The translations under genes were made by a program, and so were the position numbers. The notes under the pieces were generated by a model. It saw only the letters and a program-made list of their open reading frames with translations, was not told the origin of the DNA and ran no database searches. This document shows positions 1 to 8,400 of a stretch of DNA of 64,000 nt, piece by piece (position 1 is the first letter of the stretch; each line of letters starts with the position of its first letter). Source of the stretch: Rhizobium leguminosarum. GTDB taxonomy: Bacteria; Pseudomonadota; Alphaproteobacteria; Rhizobiales; Rhizobiaceae. The stretch is from NCBI RefSeq assembly GCF_004123835.1, contig NZ_MZMU01000024.1:310001-374000 (forward strand). Direction: 5' to 3'.

Positions 1-299
1 GCCGACCGCTTCAGCCGCGCCAGCACCTTCTTCGGCCCCCACTGCGGATTCGCCTCCTTCTCCGCCACGATCCGCGCCACCAGCTCCGCCACCGTTGCCC
101 GCCCGTGCTCAAGCGGCGCCCGCGGCAGGTCGATAAGCCCCGCAGGCCCGAGCGCCCGATACCGCTCCAACCATTTGTAGCCCGTCTTGCGCGATATCCC
201 GTAGGCCGCACACAGCGCCGTCATCGTCTCCTCGCCCGCAAGACATTCCCCAACAAAGCGCAGCCGCTCGTCCATGATGCCAGTCTCTCTCCAAACCAT
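1..299 (-). CDS. IS481-type transposase, N-terminal part, cut by the window edge
   Basis: Reading leftwards from an ATG at 299, 99 codons stay open to the window edge. The protein starts MVWRETGIMDERLRFV and continues with a helix-turn-helix block, CAAYGISRKTGYKWLERY, then WGPKKVLARLK. This is the usual opening of integrase-core transposases of the IS481 type, where an N-terminal HTH that binds the terminal repeat precedes an RNase H-like DDE domain. The catalytic domain lies outside the window, so intactness cannot be judged. An internal ATG at 275 is an alternative start, but the conserved upstream residues favour 299. It cuts and joins its own element; nothing suggests a role for neighbouring genes. 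Confidence 0.8.
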   Translation of the reverse strand, partial: MVWRETGIMDERLRFVGECLAGEETMTALCAAYGISRKTGYKWLERYRALGPAGLIDLPRAPLEHGRATVAELVARIVAEKEANPQWGPKKVLARLKRS

Positions 300-377
300 C
301 GCCGGGCCTCCCGGCTGTCAGAGAACTGTCACCTATGTAAACGGTCCGTTCTGTTACCTATCTATCCGGGTCGGACA
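1..377 (-). mobile_element. Insertion sequence end (IS481-like), one terminus visible
   Basis: The transposase start is preceded by about 78 bases of non-coding DNA. On the minus strand this begins TGTCCGACCCGGATAGATAG at 377. A TGT-starting terminal repeat at this distance from the transposase is normal for the IS481 family. The other end and the target duplication are outside the window, so the exact boundary at 377 is inferred. Confidence 0.45.
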
Positions 378-380
378 CAT

Positions 381-554
381 GCCGGGCATCTCCCCCACAG
401 GTGGGGAGATTGGATGGGCGCGACGGCTTCCCCAAACAACTAGCCGTCACATGAATCTAAACTGAAAGGGATTTAGCACGCCAACCGGAGCGGTTGACGC
501 CTCACGGGGAGCAAGCTCCTTGCCGATCTCCCTCCTTGTGGGGAGATGCCCGGC
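381..554. repeat. Rhizobial palindromic repeat pair
   Basis: A perfect 15-base inverted repeat, GCCGGGCATCTCCCC at 381-395 and its complement at 540-554, bounds 174 bases. Each arm is itself part of a small hairpin: ATCTCCCC/GGGGAGAT at 388-410, and a similar one at 526-548. The CTCCCC-rich stem-loop resembles dispersed intergenic repeats common in Rhizobium genomes (from memory, not aligned). No protein-coding content is seen inside. It sits directly against the insertion sequence end. Confidence 0.5.
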
Positions 555-665
555 AGGGTAGAGGAGGGTATCACACGCAGCAACGTCTCCGCTTCCCAGG
601 GCGGATTGATCACCCCGCCGATCTTCCCTAACCTTCGCCAGTCAACGAGCATAGGGAGCAAACCC

Positions 666-1016
666 ATGAAGGTCCTGCGCATCGTCGCCAATATCCAGGC
701 AGCGGATATCACCCTGGCCCGACGCTTCTATCAGGATATCCTTGGTCTTGACGTCATCATGGATCACGGGTGGATCACGACGTTCGGCGCCGCGCGCTCG
801 ATGAACGTTCAGCTCAGCATCGCCAGTGAAGGCGGTTCCGGAACGGAGGTGCCGGACCTCTCGATCGAGGTCGACGACCTCGATGCTGCTTTCGAAGCGA
901 TGTCGGCCTCAGGCTTCCCGATCGAGTACGGCCCGGCCGACGAGCCTTGGGGCGTCAGGCGCTTCTATGTACGCGATCCCTTCGGCAAGTTGGTGAACAT
1001 CCTCATTCACAATTGA
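666..1016 (+). CDS. VOC (glyoxalase/bleomycin-resistance fold) protein
   Basis: A 116-residue protein from ATG 666, preceded by an AGGGAGCA ribosome site. It has a single-domain vicinal-oxygen-chelate pattern: an N-terminal strand MKVLRIVANIQ, the ARRFYQDILGLDV helix, and a C-terminal FYVRDPFGKLVNIL motif that in this superfamily ends a beta-alpha-beta-beta-beta unit. Such proteins bind a metal and act as lyases, dioxygenases or drug-binding proteins; the substrate cannot be read from sequence. The gene stands alone, convergent with opgC, whose stop lies 49 bases away. An in-frame extension upstream to 546 runs into repeat DNA and is not used. Confidence 0.75.
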   Translation: MKVLRIVANIQAADITLARRFYQDILGLDVIMDHGWITTFGAARSMNVQLSIASEGGSGTEVPDLSIEVDDLDAAFEAMSASGFPIEYGPADEPWGVRRFYVRDPFGKLVNILIHN

Positions 1017-1065
1017 GCCGGCGGCCATCGGCCGCCGGCTCCTTCATGTCGGGCAAATCCGAGCC

Positions 1066-2304
1066 CTATTTCCGATCGTTCCGGCGATAGGCATTTGCCG
1101 TCCCGCCAATGCGGACGGGAACGGGGATGGTGGCGGTATCGGCGACAAGTTTCCCCTTGACCTTGCCCTGCTGGCGCTTGCGCTCGAGATAATAGGCATA
1201 GGCGAATTGTATCGCGATCCCTGCAATCACGAAGAGCGGACCGATCAGTTGGTCCTTATTGGTGATGTAGAGCACCACCTGGCCGATCATGGCGAGGATC
1301 GTGCCGGCGACGAAGATGTTCAGCGAATGACGGCCGAGGATCGTCAGCGGATGGTCGGCAGGACGTCGCAGGATGCGCGAGAGCGCCGGGATGCTGATAA
1401 CGAGATAGGTCAGCGCCAGCACATGCAGCAGCCGCGGCAGCGACAGGAAGGTCTTGTCGAAACCGGTGATGACTGTCGGCAGGCCAAGTGCTGCCAGCGA
1501 GTTGCCGAAAATCCAGAGATGGCCGGTCACCCAGATGAAGGACAGCATGACGTAACCGGCGGCAGCGGTCAGCAGCAGCGGATGCTGCGGGATCGTGCCG
1601 CCGCGCTTGATATGCAGCATCGAGACGATGCCGATCGAAAACAGGAACTGCCAGGAGAGCGGATTGAGGAACCAGTAGCTCTCGATCAGCATGTTGTGCG
1701 GCGCCACTTCATAGATGCCCGCAAGCAGCCAGACCGTGGCCGATACGCCGAGCGCCAGCCAAGGGCTACGCGCATTCAACAGCAGGATGATCGGCACCAT
1801 CAGCATCAGCGCGCCGTACATCGGCAGGATATTGTTGTAGCCGATCTGGTGGCCGAGCAGGAGCAGCGCCGGAATACCTTCCTTCAGGTTCATCAGAACC
1901 GCCAGGATATTGATTTCAACCAGCAATCCCGGCCGATGGAACAGCCAGGCACCGCAGATGAACAGCGCCAGCGTCATGAAGGTGGTGATCATATGGGCGA
2001 GATAGAGCGTGAAGGCGCGCTTTACCGCCTTGATCGCCACCGTGAGCCGGTTGCCCGGCTGGAAGCGGGACCCATAGGCAAGGCCGACGGCAATGCCCGA
2101 GATCAGCACGAAGGCTTCGGCGGCATCGGAGAAACCGAAATTCTTCGTCGTCACATATTCGAAGATCTGTCCGGGAACATGATTGATGAAGATCATGATC
2201 AGGGCCACACCGCGCAAGACGTCCAGCCTCGTGTCACGCACTGGCGCAGCTGCGGATAGGGAACTGCGCCCCGTGACGATGGCTTCGGTCGGCGTGCTTG
2301 CCAT
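1066..2304 (-). CDS. opgC: OpgC family acyltransferase, periplasmic glucan succinylation
   Basis: A 412-residue integral membrane protein with about ten hydrophobic segments and the opening RLDVLRGVALIMIFINHVPG, which marks the OpgC branch of membrane acyltransferases. In rhizobia and Brucella relatives OpgC transfers succinyl groups to cyclic or linear periplasmic glucans, making them anionic. The start at 2304 follows a GGAGAG ribosome site on the minus strand; longer frames overlap the hairpin at 2339-2370. It lies just downstream of ndvB on the same strand with a 100-base gap. The likely job is therefore modification of the cyclic glucan made by NdvB. The tail (after about residue 385) is basic and hydrophilic, ending AYRRNDRK. 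Confidence 0.88.
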   Translation of the reverse strand: MASTPTEAIVTGRSSLSAAAPVRDTRLDVLRGVALIMIFINHVPGQIFEYVTTKNFGFSDAAEAFVLISGIAVGLAYGSRFQPGNRLTVAIKAVKRAFTLYLAHMITTFMTLALFICGAWLFHRPGLLVEINILAVLMNLKEGIPALLLLGHQIGYNNILPMYGALMLMVPIILLLNARSPWLALGVSATVWLLAGIYEVAPHNMLIESYWFLNPLSWQFLFSIGIVSMLHIKRGGTIPQHPLLLTAAAGYVMLSFIWVTGHLWIFGNSLAALGLPTVITGFDKTFLSLPRLLHVLALTYLVISIPALSRILRRPADHPLTILGRHSLNIFVAGTILAMIGQVVLYITNKDQLIGPLFVIAGIAIQFAYAYYLERKRQQGKVKGKLVADTATIPVPVRIGGTANAYRRNDRK

Positions 2305-2338
2305 GAGTCTCTCCTTATTATCCGATTTGCAAACGCGA

Positions 2339-2370
2339 CGACGGCCAAAAGGGTTCCCTTTTGGCCGTCG
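2339..2370 (-). terminator. Perfect 15-bp palindrome between ndvB and opgC
   Basis: CGACGGCCAAAAGGG at 2339-2353 pairs perfectly with 2356-2370 across a two-base centre. The hairpin falls in the intercistronic space after the ndvB stop. No run of T follows on the minus strand (only GTTTGC), so it may stabilise or process the mRNA, or partially terminate it, rather than act as a strong intrinsic terminator. Confidence 0.5.
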
Positions 2371-2404
2371 CGAATCGCCGTGTTTTTCAGCGTGGAGAAC
2401 GCTG

Positions 2405-5400
2405 TTATCCGAGCGGATATCCCTCTTCGGGATCGGTGACTTCGCAGCCGTTGATCGACAGAGTGTAGCCGCTGTCATTGGACGCTTTTGAGACCGAAAT
2501 GCGGTATTTGCCGCCGCCTTGCTCCACCTCTGCCGCAAAACCGTCCCATTCGGAAGGGAGCGACGGGCGCACATAGAGCCGGCCGTCCTTCAGCCGGATA
2601 CCGAGGATGCCCTCGACGGCGGCCCGGTAGAGCCAGCCGGCTGACCCGGTATACCAGGTCCAGCCGCCGCGCGACGTATAGGGCTCATGTCCGTAGACGT
2701 CGGCTGCCACGACATAGGGTTCGACGCGGTATTGCTCCGCTGAAGCCTTGTCGAACGCATGGGTGATCGGATTGAGGATCTGGAAGCAGCGGAAGGCATC
2801 GTCGCCCCGCTTCAGCTCCGCCAGCGCCATCACAACCCAGGTCGCGGCATGGGTATATTGTCCGCCGTTTTCGCGCACGCCCGGCGGATAGGCCTTGATA
2901 TAGCCGGGATCCTTGGCGGAATTGGCGAAAGGCGGCGTGAACAGCCGGATGATGCGGGCATCCTCGTCGACCAGCTGATCGAGCACGGCTTCCATCGCCG
3001 TAACAGCGCGCGCGGGATCGCCCTCGCCCGACAGCACGCTCCAGGACTGCGCGATCGAATCGATCTGGCACTCGAGGCTTTCGCGGGAGCCGAGCAGCGT
3101 ACCGTCGTCGAACGTGCCGCGGCGATAGTAGCCGCCATCCCAGGCCGCAGTTTCGAGCGCCTTCTTCAGCTCGGTAAGATGCGCCGACCAGCGCTCCGCA
3201 TGGGCCGTGTCGCCGCGCTCTTCGGCATAGGGAATGAAGGAGCGCAATGCCCCCGCCAGGAACCAGCCGAGCCAGACGCTAGTGCCGCGCCCGCCGATGC
3301 CGACGCGGTTCATGCCGTCGTTCCAGTCGCCGCCAAGGAACAGCGGCAGACCGTTTGCCCCCTTGCGAGCGATGGCGAGATCGAGCGCCAGCGCCGCGTG
3401 TTCGTAGACGCTCGCCTTGTCCTCGGAAATTTCCGGCTTGTAGAACGAGTCGTGCTGGCCTTCGAGCAGTGCCGGCCCTTCCAGGAAGGCGATCTCCTCG
3501 TCGAGCACGTCTTTGTCGCCGGTGACGCTGCAATAGTGATGGATTGCATAGCTGAGCCAGACGACGTCGTCCGAGATCAGCGTGCGCACGCCCGCACCCG
3601 TTCCGGGCAGCCACCAATGCTGTACATCGCCTTCGCGGAATTGCCGCGAAGCGGCATTCAGGATCTGCCGGCGGGCAAGCGAGGGTTCGTGCAGCACGAA
3701 GGCCAGGGTGTCCTGCAGCTGGTCGCGGAAGCCGAAGGCGCCGCTTGCCTGGTAGAAGGCGGTGCGAGCCATGATGCGGCAGCCGAGGCTCTGATACGGC
3801 AGCCAGGTGTTGACGAGATTGTTCATTCCGCGATCCGGCGTCGATATCTGCAGCCTGCCGGTGAAGTCCCGCCAGAAGGCGCGGTTTGCCTCGACGGCAT
3901 CGTCGAACGAAGCCTTGCGGATATCGGCGATGACGGCGCGCGCTTCTTCTTCCGTCGGCGTATCGCCGAGGAAGAAGGTGAAGTCGCGCTCCTCGCCGGC
4001 GCCGAGCTCGATGTCGATCGCAACAGCCGCAGCCGGATCACCGTCGAGATCGGTCGTACCGGAAAGGGCAGCGGCGGAGGTGACGGCCTGCGGCGTCTGG
4101 ATCGTTCCCGCCTTGCCGATGAATTCGCGCCGGCTTGCCGAGAAGCTCGAAAGCGTCTCGCTCGCCGCGAAAAAGGCGGTGCGGTTGGAAAAATCGATGC
4201 TGTAGGGATTAGTGGCAAACAGCGCCCCCGTCTCCTCGTCATGGCTCGACAAGATGAAAGGCACTGTGCGTGCCGGATTGCTGCCGAGGACCCATTCGAC
4301 ATAACCGTAGAGACGCAGCTTACGGCTGGCCGAACCGGTGTTGCGCAGGCGCAGGCGCTGCAGTTTCACAGGCTTTTCGCGGTCGATCGTCTGCGTCAAC
4401 TCGAGCGCGATCTCGTGCTGAACGCTGGAGAAGACGGAATAACCGAGCCCGTGGCGAGCTTCGAAACGGATGTCCGGACGGGGGGAAAGCGCTGCAAACG
4501 GCGTCATGACGGCACCGCTGTCCAGATCGGTGAGATAGAACGCCTCGCCCGAACGGTTGACCACGGCATCGTTCGACCAGGAGGTCAACTGATAGTCGCG
4601 CGAATTGGCGCTCCAGGTGAAGCCGGAGCCCTCGGCCGACACGTGGAAGCCGAATCTGTCATTGGAGATGACATTGATCCAGGGCTGCGGCGTCGCATGA
4701 CCTCCAGGCAGCCGAACGACATATTCGCGTCCGTCGCGGGCAAAGCCGCCGATGCCGTTCCAGAAGTCGAGATCGCCTTCCTCCTCGATGACGACGGCCG
4801 GCACGACAGCTGGCGGCACCGGCGCGATACGCTTGACGGGGGCTTTGTTGCGCTCGACCCGTTCCATCTCCTGCAGCTCCTCCTTGGAGGGTGCAAACAG
4901 CGCGACGGCGCGGTTGATCTGGTCGACCACCTTGCCGTTCTTGGTATGCAGCGTGACGCGGGAAGCCGCGATCAGCGCATGGTAGGTGCTTTCCTCCATC
5001 AAGTCCTTGCGAACCGCAAAGATATGCTGGCGCAATCCGTCGGCCTGGCCCATGCGGCGCACGTTTTCGCACATGGCGTCGAGCGCATGCTGCATGTCCT
5101 GCGCATAGGAAGAGGCGCGTTCGTTCATGATGACGAGATCGGCGGTGACGCCGCGCGAGCGCAGATATTCCTGCGCCAGCAGCGCCTCGCGGGCGATGTC
5201 GAGATCCATGTCGTCGTTGATGCGCAGCGTGAAGATCGGGAAGTCGCCGGAGATCGCCAGCGGCCAGAGCGCCGATTGCGACTGCAGGCCGGCCTCGACG
5301 GTCGCCTCGTCCTTGCGCAGTTGCATGTCGGGATAGACGAGATAGCGTCCGAGATGCTGGAAGGCCGCCGCCTGCTGCGAGGTGACGCCGACATGGCGCA

Positions 5401-8400
5401 TCTGCACCTGCGTGCGTGTCCAGGCCTGGACGAGCTCGTGAGTGAAGGCATCGGGATGACGGTAGCGATTGACCGCCTTGTCGACTTCCTCGCGGCTTGG
5501 CGCCGCAATCGTCCAGAAGATCACGCTGACTTTCTTGCCGGCCGGTACGCGGACGGTTCGACGCAGCGACATCACGGCATCGAGCATGAAGCCGTCGCTG
5601 CCGGAAAGCGTAGCACCTGGATCGAAGGCGGCCGCATCGGCAAGGCTGCGGCCACGGCCGATGAACTTGCGCCGGTCGGTCTCGAATTCGGTATGGCGGG
5701 TGTCGCCGGCGTTGTCGACGATCAGATGTGCGATGCTGATGTTCGGCTCGTTCGGATCGCGCTTGTTGCGTTCGGCGCGGATGACGTCGCCGCGCTTGCC
5801 GATCTCTGTCTTGACGAACATGCGGGCGAATGCCGGATGCGCATTGTCGGTATCGTCGGAGGTAATCACCGGTTCGAGATAGGAGGTGACCTCGATGAAA
5901 CGGTCTTCCGTGCCCATGTTGAGCAGGGTGACGCGGCGGGCCTCGGCATCATGCTCGGTCGCGATGATGCACTCTACCTCGCTGGTGAGGTCGCCGACCG
6001 TCTTGGTGAACTGCGCCTTCTCGTCGGCGAATTCGACCTTGATCTTTTCGCCTTCGACACCCTTCGGCTCGGCGCTTGTGGACCACCATTCATTGGTGGC
6101 GGTATCGCGCAGGAAGATGAAGCTGCCCCAGCGGTCTTCGGTCGGATCGGCTTTCCAACGCGATACGGCAAGGCCGTTCCAGCGGGAATAGCCGGCGCCC
6201 GTCGCCGTCAGCATCAGCGAATAATGGCCGTTCGACAGGAACACGAGTTCGCGGTCGCGCGAAGCCGGATCGCTGATCTTCCGGAGTTCCGGCCGCAGGA
6301 GATCGTCCTGGATGCTGGCCGGCGTGTCGGATTCATGCTTGCCGCTCATGACAGGAATGTCGCGCGGCGCCTTTTCCTGCAGCAGGAGCTCTGCCGCCTC
6401 GATGACGGGATCGGCGTGGAAGAGCTCGCGCAGATGCCCGTTGAAGGCAACGTTGGCGACCGCCGCGATCGACATGCCGTGATGGTGGGCATAATAATTG
6501 TAGACCACCGCGCATTTCTTGCCTTCCGGCACGCGCGTCGGCGTGAAGTCGACGGCGTCGTGGAAGCCGAACTTGCCAAGCGCACCGACCTTGCGCAGCC
6601 TCTGCAGGTTTTCAAGCGCCCCCGGCGGGTCGTACTGGGCGGCGAGCAGCGAGGCGTAAGGCGCGATGACGGCATTGTGGCCGAGACCGCGCTTCAGGCC
6701 GAGCGTCGGCACGCCGAAATTCGTGTACTGATAATTGAGGTTATGGTCGCGGGCATTGAAGGCCGCTTCCGAAATGCCCCAGGGAATACCGAGCTTGCGG
6801 GCGTAATTCATCTGCTCGACGACGACCAGATTGTTGGTCTGGTTGAGAATACCCCCACCGCGCTCCTGCATGACGAGCGGCGGCATCAGATATTCGAACA
6901 TCGAGCCGGACCAGGAAACCAGCGCACCGCGTGACCCCACAGGCACGACCTGGCGGCCGAGGCGGTACCAGTGTTCCGTCGGCAGATCACCCTTGGCGAT
7001 GCCGAAGAGGCTGGTCAGGCGGCATTCCGAGGCGAGAAGGTCATAGCAGGCCTGGTCGAGTTCACCGCTTTCGACGCGGTAGCCGATCGACAGCAGACGC
7101 CGCTCCGGCCGGAACAGGAAGCCGAAATCCATCGAGAAGGCGAGATCGCGCGCCTTGTCGCGCAGCGCCACCAGCCGCGGCCTCAGCGCATCGACCTTGG
7201 AAAGATCGAAGGTGCTGTCGGAAATATGCGCCTCGCAGACCTTCACCAGCGATGCCGCCCACAGGGTGACCTCTTCGCTCTGCTTCGACTTGACCTCATG
7301 GTCGAGATTGGCGGCGAGCTTCTCGATGTCGCGCGCGAGAACGGCGAGATTGATGATGCGGATCGAGGCGAATTCGTGCTCGCGCTTGACGGCGGCAAGC
7401 GCGTTCTGGAAGCCGACGATGCGCTCCTCCAGGCGTCGGCGCAGCGGGCGCACGGTCTTGCGATCGTCGGGCAGGTCCGCCAGCACTTCGCCGAGAATGC
7501 CGGCCGTGTCGCCGACGCCGTCGAGATTGCCCTGCATATGGGCGGACGGCGCCTCGGCCCAGTTGCGGCAGGCCGACGAAATGGCGATCAGATGACCGGC
7601 GAGATTGCCGCTGTCGACGGCCGAGACGTAACGGGGGCCAAGCGTCTGCAGTGTATCGGTGTGGTACCAGTTGAACAGGTGACCGCGGAATTTCTCCATT
7701 CTATCGATCGTCGCGATCGTCTGCTCCAGCCGCTCGAGCGTCTCCTCGAAGGAGAACCAGCCGAAATGCCGGCCGGAAACGACGGAAAGCAGATAGACGC
7801 CGATATTGGTCGGCGAGGTGCGCGCCGCGACGATCACATGCGGCGTTTCCTGGACATTGTCCGGCGGCAGATAGTTCTGCTCGGCCGTCGTGAAGGTCTC
7901 GAAATAACGCCAGGTGCGCCGGGCGATCTTGCGCAGTTCGCTCGACACGGAATCGGCGACCTCGAGCCGGTCCTCGGTCTCCGCCGACTGGCTGACATAC
8001 CAGGCCACAACCGGCGATAATATCCAGAGCAGCGCGAAGGGAATGCCGACGAGGAAAGCGTTATCGCCGGGAAGCGCAGCAAAACCGAGTGCCAGCAGAG
8101 CCAGCGCCGGTGCATGCCACATCGCCTTGTAGTAGGAGATCAACGTGCCCTGGCCGCCGGCCTGAACGCTGGCGGCGGTCCGCCATTGCAGCATCAGCTT
8201 GCGGCTGACGAACAGGCGGTAGAGCGAACGGCCGATCGCATCCGCCATCATGCAAGCCGAATCGGCGATGAAGACGATGCGCAGCGCAACCTGCGCATTG
8301 GCGGCGGTAATATCGGACCAGACAGTATAGAGATGGGCGCGGGCGATGATATCGCTGGTGCGCGGGATGATGCCGTTGATGAGCGACAGCGTCGGCGCGA

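Noticed and set aside
2759..6934. Long open frame (over 1300 codons) on the plus strand opposite ndvB
   Set aside because: It is the antisense shadow of a GC-rich gene: its composition is skewed in Arg/Gly/Asp, no domain is recognisable, and ndvB is conserved on the other strand. The same applies to long plus-strand frames at 6971-8020 and 8114-9538.
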